Counted from the stretch's first letter, positions 26,489 to 36,164 are shown. The stretch is DNA of 64,000 nucleotides from Pedobacter metabolipauper (GCF_004362715.1 NZ_SNYC01000005.1:125781-189780); one strand, 5' to 3'. A program made the numbers and translations. Notes: generated from the letters alone by a model not told the origin.

Positions 26489-27679
26489 ATGAATATCCAC
26501 GAATATCAAGGTAAAGAAATACTTAAAAGTTTTGGTGTAGCCGTACAAGAAGGCATAGTTGCAGATACAGTTGAACAAGCTGTAGAAGCTGCTAAAAAAA
26601 TGAAAACTGACTACAATTCTGATTGGGTTGTGATTAAAGCACAGATCCACGCAGGCGGAAGAGGTAAGGGTGGTGGCGTAAAACTTGCCAAAAACCTGGA
26701 TGAAGTTAAACAAAGAGCTACCGACATATTAGGCATGCAATTGATTACCCCTCAAACTGGTCCTGAAGGAAAAAAAGTAAATAAAATTCTTGTTGCACAG
26801 GATGTATATTATCCGGGAGCTTCAGAAACTAAAGAATTTTACATTAGCGTGCTTCTAAACCGTGCAACCGGAAGAAATATCGTAATGTATTCTACTGAAG
26901 GCGGAATGGATATAGAAGAAGTTGCTGAGCACACTCCTCACTTGATCTTTAAAGAAGAAATTGACCCGAAAGTTGGCTTACAAGGATTTCAGGCACGCAA
27001 AATAGCTTTTAACCTCGGTTTAAGCGGTGGCGCATTTAAAGAAATGGTGAAATTTGTAACTGCGCTATATAAAGCATATGACAGCACTGATTCTGCCATG
27101 TTCGAGATTAATCCGGTATTAAAAACATCTGATGATAAGATCATTGCTGTTGATGCTAAAGTTGACCTTGATGAGAATGCGTTATTCCGTCATCCTGATT
27201 ATGCAGCAATGCGTGATAAACTGGAAGAAGATCCTACAGATGTTGAGGCAAGTGAATCTAACCTCAACTATGTGAAACTAGATGGTAACGTTGGCTGTAT
27301 GGTTAATGGTGCTGGTTTAGCAATGGCTACAATGGACATCATTAAAATTGCCGGTGGCGAACCTGCTAACTTCCTTGATGTTGGTGGTACTGCCAATGCA
27401 CAAACCGTTAAAGCTGGTTTTAACATCATCCTTAAAGATCCAAATGTTAAAGCCATCCTGATCAATATTTTTGGTGGTATTGTTCGTTGTGACCGTGTTG
27501 CTCAGGGTGTTATTGATGCCTATAATGAAATTGGTGATGTTCCGGTTCCAATTATTTGTCGCCTGCAAGGCACCAATGCAGTTGAAGCTAAGAAACTGAT
27601 CGATGATTCAGGATTGAAAGTTTACTCTGCAATTGCATTAAAAGATGCAGCTGATTTAGTAACTAAAGTATTAGCATAA
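26489..27679 (+). CDS. sucC: Succinyl-CoA ligase (ADP-forming) beta subunit
   Basis: 396 residues from ATG 26489 ([17 protein letters not shown], the family's standard N-terminus); an in-frame TTG at 26468 lies in the promoter and is rejected. With the alpha subunit it makes ATP and succinate from succinyl-CoA in the TCA cycle. The ATP-grasp domain shows [20 protein letters not shown], the phosphate-binding and CoA-ligase part [16 protein letters not shown] and [15 protein letters not shown]. sucD is not adjacent, so the two subunits are encoded separately here. Own promoter and terminator. Confidence 0.96.
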   Translation: MNIHEYQGKEILKSFGVAVQEGIVADTVEQAVEAAKKMKTDYNSDWVVIKAQIHAGGRGKGGGVKLAKNLDEVKQRATDILGMQLITPQTGPEGKKVNKILVAQDVYYPGASETKEFYISVLLNRATGRNIVMYSTEGGMDIEEVAEHTPHLIFKEEIDPKVGLQGFQARKIAFNLGLSGGAFKEMVKFVTALYKAYDSTDSAMFEINPVLKTSDDKIIAVDAKVDLDENALFRHPDYAAMRDKLEEDPTDVEASESNLNYVKLDGNVGCMVNGAGLAMATMDIIKIAGGEPANFLDVGGTANAQTVKAGFNIILKDPNVKAILINIFGGIVRCDRVAQGVIDAYNEIGDVPVPIICRLQGTNAVEAKKLIDDSGLKVYSAIALKDAADLVTKVLA

Positions 27680-27710
27680 TTTGATTCAATAGAATCCAAT
27701 CTTAAAATAC

Positions 27711-27743
27711 AAAAGCCAATTGTTCATTCAATTGGCTTTTTTT
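27711..27743 (+). terminator. sucC terminator
   Basis: 12-bp stem AAAAGCCAATTG (27711-27722) with 27729-27740, loop TTCATT, then a T-run. Confidence 0.93.
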
Positions 27744-27856
27744 ATGCCAGGAATCTAAAGCTGCAGTTTGATTCGCAATCCGTTGAATTTAGAATCTTTA
27801 CGAAAGAATAAAAACTTTCTTTACAAAAGATAAAGACCTGATCTAAAATTATGTTT

Positions 27857-27893
27857 AAAAAGAAAAGGCCTACAACTATCCAGTTGTAGGCCT
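27857..27893 (-). terminator. Orphan minus-strand terminator-like hairpin
   Basis: AGGCCTACAACT (27866-27877) pairs perfectly with 27882-27893, loop of four, followed on the minus strand by TTTTCTTTTT. No minus-strand gene lies upstream. Confidence 0.6.
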
Positions 27894-28341
27894 CTCTAAC
27901 CAAATATAAATTAAACGAGCAATACAAATATAGATGTTTTTATTAATTATTCATATTTTTTTAAAATAAAATTCATTAATTATTGAAATTATTGAATAAT
28001 ACACCATAAAAACCTAATAACCAATATAAAAAAATAAAATAAACATCAAAAAACAACTACTAACACCTATTATAAAACAAATAATCTTTAAAAAACACCA
28101 ATAAATCACAATAATTATTCTATAATCATGTATTTATATGAATTAAATATAAAAATCAATCAAAAACACACAATAAACTTCATAAAAATCAATTAAAAAT
28201 ACATCTTAACGAATTTTAGTCTCAAAAAACAAAGCCTTAACGTTTTTTTAGCCAAAAAAAATTACCCTGTTATTTATTACCCCTACTAAAACCTCCGGAT
28301 GAAAAACTACATCAAACCGATTAAATTCTCATTAAAATCAT

Positions 28342-28349
28342 TAATTTTG
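28342..28349 (+). promoter_or_regulatory. asnS promoter -7 box (TAATTTTG)
   Basis: Match to TAnnTTTG, 20 bases before the ATG. Confidence 0.62.
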
Positions 28350-28369
28350 AAGCGCTCCACAGAAAAATC

Positions 28370-29818
28370 ATGATTAAAAGAGAAAAAGTAAAAAGTCTTT
28401 TAGAGACAACCGAGTTCGATAGAGAAGTAACCGTAATGGGTTGGGTGCGTACATTTCGCAACAACCAGTTTATCGCTATAAACGATGGATCCTGCATGGG
28501 AAACATACAAATTGTGGTAGACTTTAATCAAACACCTGAAGAATTACTAAAACGAATTACCACAGGAGCTGCAATTGCTATAAAAGGTACTGTTGTTGAA
28601 TCACTGGGTAAAGGTCAGAAAGTAGATATCAAAGCCAGCTCAATTGAGATTCTTGGTGATAGTGATGCGGAGAAATTCCCTTTACAACCTAAAAAACATA
28701 GCCTTGAATTTTTAAGGGAGATCGCCCACTTACGTTTTCGCACCAATACTTTTAATGCCGTATTTAAAGTACGCCATGCACTGGCCTTTGCCATACACCA
28801 GTTTTATAATGAAAGAGGTTTTGTATACATGCATACGCCCGTTATTACCGCATCAGATGCGGAAGGTGCCGGAGAGATGTTCAAAGTTACTACACTTGAT
28901 TTTGATAATCCACCACGTACTGATGACGGAAAGGTTGATTTTTCAGAAGATTTCTTTGCACGTGCAACCAACTTAACCGTTTCCGGTCAATTGGAAGGTG
29001 AGCTTGCAGCCATGGCATTCGGACAGATCTATACATTTGGCCCCACTTTCAGAGCAGAAAATTCAAACACCACACGTCACCTTGCTGAATTCTGGATGAT
29101 TGAGCCTGAGGTTGCTTTTGCTGATCTGGAAGACAACATGCAGCTTGCGGAAGATATGATGAAATATGTGATCACCTACGCGTTAGAAAACTGTAAGGAT
29201 GAGATCGATTTCTTAAACAACCGTTTGCTGGAAGAAGAAAAATCAAAACCCCAAAATGAACGTTCTGAACTTTCACTGATCGATAAACTGAAATTCTGTC
29301 TGGACAATGAGTTTGAGCGTTTAACGTATACTGAAGCGATCGCAATCCTTAGATCATCCAAGCCAAATCAGAAAAAACAATTTAAATATCTGATTGATAA
29401 ATGGGGAGCAGACCTGCAGTCAGAACATGAACGTTACCTCGTAGAAAAGCACTTTAAAAAACCGGTTATCCTTACCGACTACCCTGCCGATATTAAATCT
29501 TTCTACATGCGCCAAAATGAGCCAGATGCAGAAGGAAGAAAAACAGTTGCCGCTATGGACATCCTGTTCCCCGGAATTGGTGAAATGATTGGTGGTTCAC
29601 AACGTGAAGAACGCATGGATAAGCTTACCCAACGAATGGACGAATTGAATATCCCACAAGATGAATTGTGGTGGTATTTAGATACCAGACGATTTGGTAC
29701 CGCACCACATGCTGGTTTTGGACTGGGCTTTGAGCGGCTAATTCTATTTGTAACCGGAATGACCAATATCAGGGATGTAATTGCATTCCCGCGTTTCCCA
29801 AAAAACGCAGAGTTTTAA
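28370..29818 (+). CDS. asnS: Asparaginyl-tRNA synthetase
   Basis: 482 residues, class II synthetase of the AspRS subgroup. It charges tRNA-Asn with asparagine. Residues about 15-105 are the OB-fold anticodon-binding domain ([19 protein letters not shown]). The catalytic domain shows motif 1 around [18 protein letters not shown], motif 2 [18 protein letters not shown] and motif 3 [15 protein letters not shown] near the C-terminus. The insert typical of bacterial AsnRS is present between motifs 2 and 3. Monocistronic after an unusually long AT-rich leader region; terminator shared with the convergent glutamate synthase-like gene. Confidence 0.96.
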   Translation: MIKREKVKSLLETTEFDREVTVMGWVRTFRNNQFIAINDGSCMGNIQIVVDFNQTPEELLKRITTGAAIAIKGTVVESLGKGQKVDIKASSIEILGDSDAEKFPLQPKKHSLEFLREIAHLRFRTNTFNAVFKVRHALAFAIHQFYNERGFVYMHTPVITASDAEGAGEMFKVTTLDFDNPPRTDDGKVDFSEDFFARATNLTVSGQLEGELAAMAFGQIYTFGPTFRAENSNTTRHLAEFWMIEPEVAFADLEDNMQLAEDMMKYVITYALENCKDEIDFLNNRLLEEEKSKPQNERSELSLIDKLKFCLDNEFERLTYTEAIAILRSSKPNQKKQFKYLIDKWGADLQSEHERYLVEKHFKKPVILTDYPADIKSFYMRQNEPDAEGRKTVAAMDILFPGIGEMIGGSQREERMDKLTQRMDELNIPQDELWWYLDTRRFGTAPHAGFGLGFERLILFVTGMTNIRDVIAFPRFPKNAEF

Positions 29819-29880
29819 CCATATTAAAGTCTTTGGACTGGATGTTAAATCATCCGCCATATTAAAACACTTATATCACA

Positions 29881-29914
29881 AAAAGGTGCAGTTGATTATG
29901 AACTGCACCTTTTT
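29881..29914. terminator. Bidirectional terminator between asnS and the glutamate synthase-like gene
   Basis: 13-bp perfect stem (29881-29893 with 29901-29913) containing GGTGCAGTT, A-run on one side and T-run on the other, between two convergent genes. Confidence 0.93.
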
Positions 29915-29924
29915 GCATGTTGTC

Positions 29925-31586
29925 CTAATTATGCTCGTGATCCATTGTATCGGTAAATGAATTTGCATGTGCATAATCTACCAGAGATACCTTATAATCT
30001 GTAGGCACAAAACTTGATGAAACGCTCAGTGCCATCCCCAACTCAAACCGAAGCGGATAAGGGCTCTTTAATAAACTGCCTTCCGGAATGTATGGAAAAC
30101 TCTCCATGTAAGACTGCATCACATTTGGTGCAACTCTCCTGTTCACATAAGCACGGGTTAACTGGTAGGTATGATGTAATCCTGCTGCACCCAGCAGCTC
30201 AACAGCACTGCCAACAGTAAGGCGGTGAAAATTAAATACCCTTACCGTCTTATCTTCAACAACCAATCCTTTCATTAAACTCTGATCCTGGGTGGCCACA
30301 CCTGTCGGACAAGTATTGCTGTTACATTCCAGTGCCTGGATACATCCGAGTGCAAACATCATTCCCCTTGCAGAATTACACAGATCGGCTCCCAGTGCAA
30401 TATTTTTAACGAGGTCAAATCCTGAGGTTACTTTTCCGGAAGAGATGATCTTGATGTGCTTCTTTAATGCAAAACCTACCAACACGTCATAAACAAACGC
30501 AACAGCCTCTCTAAGCGGCATACCCACTGCATTTGAGAACTCCTGCGGAGATGCTCCGGTACCACCTTCTCCCCCGTCAACCGTAATAAAATCAACATAG
30601 ATCCCGGTTTCGATCATCGCCTTACATATGGCAAAAAACTCACTTCTTCTGCCAATACAGAGCTTAATACCAACGGGTTTACCGCCCGAAAGATCTCTTA
30701 ATTTCTTTACAAAAGCCATCATCTCCAGTGGAGTTTTAAACACAGAGTGCGATGGCGGAGAAATAACATCAAAGCCCTCTTTCACTAACCTGATCCTGGC
30801 AATTTCAGGCGTTACCTTACGGGCAGGCAAAATACCGCCATGTCCCGGTTTAGCGCCCTGAGATAGTTTGATCTCAATCATCTTAACCTGTTCGCTCTTC
30901 GACCTTTCAGCGAATGCATCATCATTGAATGAACCATCATGATGCCTGCAGCCAAAATAACCCGTACCTATCTGCCAAATCAGATCACCACCCGGATTGG
31001 CGTGATAATCACTTATTCCACCCTCGCCAGTATTGTGTGCAAAATTCCCCATCTTAGCACCGCCATTAAGGGCAAGTATGGCATTTTGACTTAAGGAACC
31101 AAAGCTCATAGCAGATATATTGTAGATGCTCGCAGAATAAGGCTGGATGCAATCTGGCCCGCCAACAAGTACCCTCGGACTTTCATCCAGTTCATGATGG
31201 CTTATAGCTGCAATACTGTGACTTAGCCACTCGTAACCATTTTCATAAACATCCAGCTGCGTACCAAATGGAATGGTATCATTTTCCATTTTAGCTCTTT
31301 GATAGATCAATGAACGGTTTAACCGGCTAAAGGGCTTACCATTGGTGTCACTCTCCACAAAATACTGATAAACTTTAGGACGGAGATCTTCCATAAAATA
31401 TCTTAATCTGCCCACTACCGGGTAGTTTCTTACAATGCTGTGTTTGGGTTGGTATAGATCATAAATTCCAAGAATAATAATGGGGCCTATAAAAATAAAT
31501 GCCCAGTAAAAAGGAGGCCAGGCCAGGCTGATCATGATTGTTGCGGAGATCAAAAAGGCCGCAATTGCGATAAATGCTTTTCTCAT
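29925..31586 (-). CDS. FMN-binding glutamate synthase family protein
   Basis: 553 residues. Two N-terminal membrane segments (about 5-22 and 26-43) precede a domain like the FMN/3Fe-4S synthase core of the GOGAT large subunit: SAMSFGSLSQNAILALNGGAK, the substrate loop AKPGHGGILPARKV, FITVDGGEGGTG, ISSGKVTSGFD, and the cluster Cys in CIQALECNSNTCPTGVATQ. The glutamine amidotransferase domain of true GOGAT is missing, so it may use ammonia, a partner or another substrate; stand-alone proteins of this type are common in Bacteroidota and their reaction is not settled. The glutamine synthetase in the window is far away (3.2 kb), so no linkage is implied. Confidence 0.88.
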   Translation of the reverse strand: MRKAFIAIAAFLISATIMISLAWPPFYWAFIFIGPIIILGIYDLYQPKHSIVRNYPVVGRLRYFMEDLRPKVYQYFVESDTNGKPFSRLNRSLIYQRAKMENDTIPFGTQLDVYENGYEWLSHSIAAISHHELDESPRVLVGGPDCIQPYSASIYNISAMSFGSLSQNAILALNGGAKMGNFAHNTGEGGISDYHANPGGDLIWQIGTGYFGCRHHDGSFNDDAFAERSKSEQVKMIEIKLSQGAKPGHGGILPARKVTPEIARIRLVKEGFDVISPPSHSVFKTPLEMMAFVKKLRDLSGGKPVGIKLCIGRRSEFFAICKAMIETGIYVDFITVDGGEGGTGASPQEFSNAVGMPLREAVAFVYDVLVGFALKKHIKIISSGKVTSGFDLVKNIALGADLCNSARGMMFALGCIQALECNSNTCPTGVATQDQSLMKGLVVEDKTVRVFNFHRLTVGSAVELLGAAGLHHTYQLTRAYVNRRVAPNVMQSYMESFPYIPEGSLLKSPYPLRFELGMALSVSSSFVPTDYKVSLVDYAHANSFTDTMDHEHN

Positions 31587-31653
31587 ATATGGCTTAATTT
31601 AACAAATTCATGCCAATAGAACAATTAATATCTCATTTCGGATCAAGATTTTG

Positions 31654-31661
31654 TAAATTTG
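31654..31661 (+). promoter_or_regulatory. Promoter -7 box (TAAATTTG) of the YciO/TsaC-like gene
   Basis: Exact TAnnTTTG match with only CAC between it and ATG 31665, predicting a leaderless mRNA. Confidence 0.72.
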
Positions 31662-31664
31662 CAC

Positions 31665-32285
31665 ATGCTAATTAAAATCTACCCCGAAAATCCAAACCCT
31701 AAAGCAATTGAACAAGCTGTAGAAGTATTGAAAAAGGGAGGCATCATCATTTACCCTACCGATACAGTATATGGGATGGGATGCGACATTACCAATCAGC
31801 GTGCCATTGAAAAGATCTGTAAGCTAAGAGGCATTAAGCCCGAAAAGGCAAACTTCTCCTTCATATGCTCCGATCTAAGGCATATTTCTGACTATATTAA
31901 ACCCATTGACACCACGGTCTTCAGGGTACTGAAAAAAGCATTGCCCGGCCCTTTTACCTTCATCTTTAATGCAAACAATAACGTTCCGAAGCTATTAAGC
32001 TCCAATAAAAAGACGGTAGGTATCCGGGTGCCCGACAATAGCATTGCACGTGAAATTGTGCATCAATTGGGAAATCCAATATTATCAACCTCTATTCATG
32101 ATGATGATGAGTTGGTTGAATATTCAACTGATCCTGAATTGATCCATGAAAAGTATGAGGACAAAGTAGATCTGATCATTGATGGCGGCTATGGAGATAA
32201 TCTGGCCTCTACGGTGGTTGATTGTACATCAGGCGACTTTGAGATCATCCGTGATGGAAAAGGAAATCTGGAAGACTTTTTATAG
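31665..32285 (+). CDS. YciO/TsaC/Sua5 family protein (threonylcarbamoyl-AMP synthase fold)
   Basis: 206 residues from ATG 31665; an in-frame TTG at 31659 overlaps the promoter box and is rejected. The fold is clear from [18 protein letters not shown] near residue 26, [19 protein letters not shown] and [11 protein letters not shown]. TsaC/Sua5 make threonylcarbamoyl-AMP for t6A37 of tRNA. The length and the [10 protein letters not shown] segment (rather than KRP..P) look more like the YciO branch, whose role is less certain. No signal peptide, single gene. Confidence 0.85.
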   Translation: MLIKIYPENPNPKAIEQAVEVLKKGGIIIYPTDTVYGMGCDITNQRAIEKICKLRGIKPEKANFSFICSDLRHISDYIKPIDTTVFRVLKKALPGPFTFIFNANNNVPKLLSSNKKTVGIRVPDNSIAREIVHQLGNPILSTSIHDDDELVEYSTDPELIHEKYEDKVDLIIDGGYGDNLASTVVDCTSGDFEIIRDGKGNLEDFL

Positions 32286-32307
32286 AAATAGCCTTATGGT
32301 TAATACA

Positions 32308-32356
32308 ATAGCCGAAGCAAGGAAAATGATCTTTACGCTCTTCCGCTTCGGCTATT
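32308..32356. terminator. Long-armed hairpin between convergent genes
   Basis: AATAGCCGAAGC (32308-32319) pairs perfectly with 32345-32356 around a 25-nt loop that has a further GGAA/TTCC pairing. No T-run on either side. A bidirectional terminator is likely but not certain. Confidence 0.5.
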
Positions 32357-32382
32357 AAATTTGCATGATATCTTTAAGACAG

Positions 32383-33150
32383 TTAAGGTCTGAAGGTTTT
32401 CATAAAGCTTTGGATACTTAGCTGAAGATCATCTGCCTTAAGGCTTTTTACAAAAGCACTCCCAACAATAGCACCTTTTGCGTATTTACATGCTTTATCA
32501 AACGTTTCTCTGCTGCTGATCCCAAATCCGATTATAGTCGGGTTGTTGAGTTTCAATGCTTCAATCCTGGAAAAATAAGCTTCTGTATCTTCTGATACAT
32601 TTAAATGCTGACCGGTAGTTGCAGATGAAGAAAGCAGGTAAATGAAACCGTTGCTCAATCCGTCAATCTTCCTGATTCTATCCGGTGAGGTTTGAGGGGT
32701 AACCAAAAATATATTGCTGATCCCATTTGCCTCAAAAATTGGGGCATATAAGTCTTCATACTCCACCATGGGTAAATCCGGAACAATACATCCATCAACA
32801 CCCACTTCCGCACATGCCTTACAAAAGTTCTCTACACCAAACTGAAGCATTGGGTTAACATAGCCCATTAATAAAACAGGAATACTGACTGTTTTACGCA
32901 GGTCTTTAAGCTGCTCAAATAACAGTTTCAGATCCATACCATTGTCTAATGCCTGCTTGCTGCTGGCCTGAATTACAGGCCCGTCTGCCACAGGATCTGA
33001 GTAAGGGAACCCAATTTCAAGCAGATCAGCTCCGCAACGTTCCAGTTCTTCTGCAATGGCTACAGTATCTCCAAGATTAGGATATCCAGCTGTATAATAA
33101 ATTGACAATATATCTTTCTTCTCTTTAAATAATGTTTTTATCCTATTCAT
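32383..33150 (-). CDS. trpA: Tryptophan synthase alpha subunit
   Basis: 255 residues from ATG 33150, four bases after the trpB stop; the upstream in-frame TTG (33165) inside trpB is rejected. The alpha subunit splits indole-3-glycerol phosphate to indole. TIM-barrel motifs include the catalytic Glu in DLLEIGFPYSDPVADGPVIQ, MGYVNPMLQFG, DGCIVPDLPMVEYED with the catalytic Asp, and the phosphate loop GFGISSRETFDKACKYAKG. Last gene of the trpD-F-B-A operon controlled by the upstream attenuator. Confidence 0.96.
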   Translation of the reverse strand: MNRIKTLFKEKKDILSIYYTAGYPNLGDTVAIAEELERCGADLLEIGFPYSDPVADGPVIQASSKQALDNGMDLKLLFEQLKDLRKTVSIPVLLMGYVNPMLQFGVENFCKACAEVGVDGCIVPDLPMVEYEDLYAPIFEANGISNIFLVTPQTSPDRIRKIDGLSNGFIYLLSSSATTGQHLNVSEDTEAYFSRIEALKLNNPTIIGFGISSRETFDKACKYAKGAIVGSAFVKSLKADDLQLSIQSFMKTFRP

Positions 33151-33154
33151 CGTA

Positions 33155-34336
33155 TTATAAACCAAAATATTTCATGTATGTATCCATGTCTTTATCGCCT
33201 CTTCCAGACAAACATATCACTACGTTTTCTGCACCGGTAAACGTCATTTTCTCCAGGTAAGCCAATGCATGAGCACTTTCAATAGCAGGAATTATTCCTT
33301 CCATTTGTGTCAGCAGCAATCCGGCTTGCAGCGATTCATCGTCAGTAATTGAAACATATTTACCACGGCCGGTTTTAAACAAATGTGCGTGCTGAGGGCC
33401 AATACCCGGATAATCCAGGCCAGCAGATACCGAATGCGGTTCTACCACTTGTCCGTCGTGGGTTTGCATTAAGATGCTCCTGCTGCCATGAAGCACACCT
33501 TCCTTACCTAAAGTAGTTGTAGCAGCAGAAAAACCACTGTCCACCCCTTTACCAGCTGCTTCAACAGCAATCAGTTTTACATTTTCATCGTCAATAAAAT
33601 GATAGAACATCCCCATGGCATTACTACCGCCGCCCACACAAGCCAGCACATAATCAGGCTGGTCGTTACCGGTTTGCTCAATCAGTTGCTTCTTCGTTTC
33701 TTCAGAGATAATGGATTGAAAAATAGCCACCATATCCGGATACGGATGCGGGCCAACTACAGAACCAATAATGTAATGGGTATCTACCGGATTGTTGATC
33801 CAGTCGCGCATGGCTTCATTGGTTGCATCTTTAAGTGTTTTACTGCCAGATGTTGCCGGTACAACCTTAGCCCCCAGCATCTTCATCCTGGCTACGTTGG
33901 GAGCTTGTCGTTCAATATCGATCTCGCCCATGTACACCACACATTCCAGCCCGCGCAACGCACAAACTGTAGCAGTAGCCACACCATGCTGCCCGGCACC
34001 GGTTTCTGCAATGATCCTTTTTTTACCCAGCCGCTCTGCCAGCAGGATCTGACCAATGGTATTGTTGATCTTATGTGCCCCGGTATGGTTCAGGTCTTCT
34101 CTTTTAAGAAAGATATTTGCATTGTACTTTTTAGACAAACGTTTTGCCAGGTATAATGGTGAAGGCCTGCCCACATAATCCTTAAGCAGCTGATGAAATT
34201 CCTTCTGGAAATCTGCATCATCAATTATTTTCAAATAATTCTGTCTAAGTTCTTCTACATTAGGATATAACATTTCAGGAATGTAAGCCCCTCCAAAATC
34301 TCCGTAATATCCTTTTTCGTTTACAAAATAACTCAT
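33155..34336 (-). CDS. trpB: Tryptophan synthase beta subunit
   Basis: 393 residues. PLP enzyme that joins indole and serine to tryptophan. The N-terminal [15 protein letters not shown], the PLP lysine in [14 protein letters not shown] (Lys near 86), the Gly-rich phosphate loop [13 protein letters not shown], and [16 protein letters not shown] are all typical TrpB1. It sits between trpF (29-bp gap) and trpA (4-bp gap), in the order usual for the end of the operon. Confidence 0.97.
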   Translation of the reverse strand: MSYFVNEKGYYGDFGGAYIPEMLYPNVEELRQNYLKIIDDADFQKEFHQLLKDYVGRPSPLYLAKRLSKKYNANIFLKREDLNHTGAHKINNTIGQILLAERLGKKRIIAETGAGQHGVATATVCALRGLECVVYMGEIDIERQAPNVARMKMLGAKVVPATSGSKTLKDATNEAMRDWINNPVDTHYIIGSVVGPHPYPDMVAIFQSIISEETKKQLIEQTGNDQPDYVLACVGGGSNAMGMFYHFIDDENVKLIAVEAAGKGVDSGFSAATTTLGKEGVLHGSRSILMQTHDGQVVEPHSVSAGLDYPGIGPQHAHLFKTGRGKYVSITDDESLQAGLLLTQMEGIIPAIESAHALAYLEKMTFTGAENVVICLSGRGDKDMDTYMKYFGL

Positions 34337-34365
34337 AGTCGTATCTTTATTTTTTCGGATGCCGG

Positions 34366-35007
34366 TTAATACGACATCATGTTCTTAAATTCCATCAATT
34401 GATCGGTGTCCTTTAAACCAGGCTCCAGTTCAAACCTGCTGTTCACATCTACAGCATATAACCGCGTATCCTTTATTTTGTTCAATTCATCGATGCTGTT
34501 TAAAGATATACCGCCGCTTAAAAAATAAGGTTTGTTTAATGTATATTTTTCAAGGATCAGCCAGTCGAATGTTTTACCGGAGCCACCATGACCGGGTGTT
34601 TGTGTATCGAATAAAAAATAATCCACAACATCCATATAGTCCTTTAAAACATCAAAATCAAAGCTGGCACCAACACCAAAAGCTTTAATAAGCTCTGTTT
34701 CTGCAGGTAACAGCTGCTTAATGGCCAAACAGTCGGCTACAGTTTCCTTACCATGCAGCTGCACGGCATTTAAACCATATTGTATGGTAAGCGCTGCAAC
34801 CTGTAAAGGTTCTTCATCAACAAATACGCCTGTCTTTTTAATACCTGCGGGTAAAGACTGCAACACGGCTGCACTTAAATCAGCAACATACCGCTTAGAG
34901 CCTTTATAAAATATAAAACCTAAATAATCTGGCTGCAATTCAGCAATAGCTGCAATATTATCAGGGAACTTCATTCCACAGACCTTTAGTTTTATATTCA
35001 TCATCAA
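34366..35007 (-). CDS. trpF: Phosphoribosylanthranilate isomerase
   Basis: 213 residues. TrpF isomerises phosphoribosylanthranilate to CdRP. The general base Cys is in KLKVCGMK near residue 10, the catalytic Asp in [21 protein letters not shown], and [13 protein letters not shown] is the phosphate-binding end. ATG 35007 overlaps the end of trpD by 4 bp (ATGA), so translation is coupled. Normally trpC (indole-glycerol-phosphate synthase) lies between trpD and trpF; it is absent from this operon. Confidence 0.95.
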   Translation of the reverse strand: MMMNIKLKVCGMKFPDNIAAIAELQPDYLGFIFYKGSKRYVADLSAAVLQSLPAGIKKTGVFVDEEPLQVAALTIQYGLNAVQLHGKETVADCLAIKQLLPAETELIKAFGVGASFDFDVLKDYMDVVDYFLFDTQTPGHGGSGKTFDWLILEKYTLNKPYFLSGGISLNSIDELNKIKDTRLYAVDVNSRFELEPGLKDTDQLMEFKNMMSY

Positions 35008-35990
35008 GCAATTAACTTTTTAAATGCATCTAATGCTTTGCTATTTAATAGCGATTCTTCAGCTTCATAATAACAATCGGCAAAAGATTTAGTACTGTCA
35101 ATGGTATTGATTGCTAAAGCGGCATTGCAAAGCACCACATTTTGCTGGGCATCGGTTGCCGTATTATTCAATACGTTAACAAATATCTCAGCAGAGGATT
35201 CGACCGTATCCCCACCTTTGATCAGCGATTCGTCTATCTCAGAAAAGCCCAGGTCTGCAATACTTAGAAGTGCCTCTCCGGTCTTACTAAACGTTTTAAA
35301 GTCGCAGGTCATCGAAACCTCATCAAAACCATCAACGGCATGTAATATCGTATAATTCTTATCGGTATCCTGATACAGGTACGCATACAGGCGGGCAAGC
35401 TCCAGGCTAAACACACCAACGATCTGATTTTTTGGCTGAGCCGGGTTTACCATTGGCCCAAGCATATTAAAAAAGGTTTTTACACCCAGCTCTTTACGGA
35501 TCGGGGCAACTGTTTTCATCGCCGGATTAAATAAAGGAGCGTGGATAAAGCAAATTCCAGCGGTATCTAAACTACGCTTCAACGTATCCTGATTATTTGT
35601 AAAGGAATAACCCAAATATTCCATCACGTTAGAAGAGCCACATCCGGATGAAACCCCATAGTTACCATGCTTGGCAACCTTATAACCCGCACCAGCTACC
35701 ACAAAAGAAGCCAGTGTAGAAATGTTAAAGGTGTCTTTGCCATCACCACCGGTTCCGCAAAGATCAACCAGTTCATAATCCGAAAGGTCAACTTTTAAAC
35801 AGAGATCCAGCATGGCATCACGAAAACCCTGTAACTCAGCTACGGTAATGTTTCTCATTCCATAAGCCGTAATAAAAGCAGCGATCTGCGAGGTATTAAA
35901 TTCGCCTAAAGCAATAGAAGTTAAGATCCGTTGTGCTTCTTCCCTGCTAAAGGTTTTGTTTTCAAATAGGTGGTTTAGTATTTTCTTCAT
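35004..35990 (-). CDS. trpD: Anthranilate phosphoribosyltransferase
   Basis: 328 residues. TrpD transfers ribose phosphate from PRPP to anthranilate. The PRPP-binding motif DLCGTGGDGKDTFNISTLASF lies near residues 75-95 (shown in part), then KHGNYGVSSGCGSSNVMEYLG, and the metal site DGFDEV near 222. It is the first structural gene of this operon and is preceded by a leader with a Trp-rich peptide and an attenuator, so transcription into it should depend on charged tRNA-Trp. No trpE or trpG precedes it. Confidence 0.96.
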   Translation of the reverse strand: MKKILNHLFENKTFSREEAQRILTSIALGEFNTSQIAAFITAYGMRNITVAELQGFRDAMLDLCLKVDLSDYELVDLCGTGGDGKDTFNISTLASFVVAGAGYKVAKHGNYGVSSGCGSSNVMEYLGYSFTNNQDTLKRSLDTAGICFIHAPLFNPAMKTVAPIRKELGVKTFFNMLGPMVNPAQPKNQIVGVFSLELARLYAYLYQDTDKNYTILHAVDGFDEVSMTCDFKTFSKTGEALLSIADLGFSEIDESLIKGGDTVESSAEIFVNVLNNTATDAQQNVVLCNAALAINTIDSTKSFADCYYEAEESLLNSKALDAFKKLIA

Positions 35991-36034
35991 GTTATTTAAC
36001 TTCTTAAAAGAAGCTTTTCAAAATCCTGTAAAAC

Positions 36035-36060
36035 AAAAAAGGTTGCCTTAAAGCAACCCT
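36035..36060 (-). terminator. Attenuator terminator of the trpDFBA leader
   Basis: On the minus strand GGTTGC (36058-36053) pairs with GCAACC (36046-36041), extended by a G-T and an A-T pair at the base, then six T (36040-36035). It lies 45 bp before the trpD start and 44 bp after the leader-peptide stop, the right place to block trpD transcription when the leader is fully translated. Confidence 0.88.
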
Positions 36061-36126
36061 CAAAATATTTTTATGTAAATAAAACGTTCTAAATAGGGTT
36101 ACACTACGCTATCGCGTTGTGCCACC
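36053..36126 (-). promoter_or_regulatory. trp attenuator: alternative RNA structures
   Basis: Structure 1:2 is a hairpin CACAACGC-GATA-GCGTAGTG (36121-36102, one A-A mismatch), extendable by pairing of the second and third Trp codon bases (36126-36124) with ACC at 36099-36097. Antiterminator 2:3 pairs GTAACCCT (36102-36095) with AGGGTTGC (36060-36053), 8 bp with one G-T. The latter removes the left arm of the terminator. Stalling at the three Trp codons would open 1:2 and favour 2:3. All pairings are read directly from the sequence; the switching is the classic trp attenuation logic and is inferred. Confidence 0.85.
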
Positions 36127-36157
36127 ACCAAATATTAAGTCCGTTTGTTTGTATCAT
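36104..36157 (-). CDS. trpL: trp operon leader peptide with three consecutive Trp codons
   Basis: A 17-codon frame, MIQTNGLNIWWWHNAIA, starts at ATG 36157 and stops at TAG 36106-36104. The three TGG codons are adjacent (36130-36122). It is followed by a hairpin, an antiterminator and a terminator, then trpD. Such a run of Trp in so short a peptide directly ahead of trp genes is the mark of ribosome-mediated attenuation. The frame is too short for ordinary gene calling. Confidence 0.92.
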   Translation of the reverse strand: MIQTNGLNIWWWHNAIA

Positions 36158-36164
36158 TCTGAAG

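Larger units (their letters stand above)
27744..28369. other. Long AT-rich gap between sucC and asnS
   Basis: No coding frame of real quality on either strand. It holds a 12-bp hairpin at 27866-27893 whose T-rich tail lies on the minus strand, minus-strand TATATTTG boxes at 27901-27908 and 27925-27932, a stretch of extreme A/T content from about 27935 to 28200, two partial direct repeats beginning CTTAACG at 28205 and 28236, and the asnS promoter box at 28342-28349. The hairpin and boxes could define a very short minus-strand RNA; see findings. Confidence 0.6.

Noticed and set aside
27935..28200. AT-rich gap as a replication origin
   Set aside because: No DnaA-box cluster seen and no dnaA, gyrB or similar gene nearby; low complexity alone is not enough.
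31659..31661. TTG as an upstream start for the YciO/TsaC-like gene (and similar TTG starts for purM, sucC)
   Set aside because: The TTG is part of the TAnnTTTG promoter box in each case, so it cannot lie in the mRNA.
33599..34156. 185-codon open frame opposite trpB
   Set aside because: Antisense to a certain gene; His/Cys-rich composition typical of a reverse-complement shadow.
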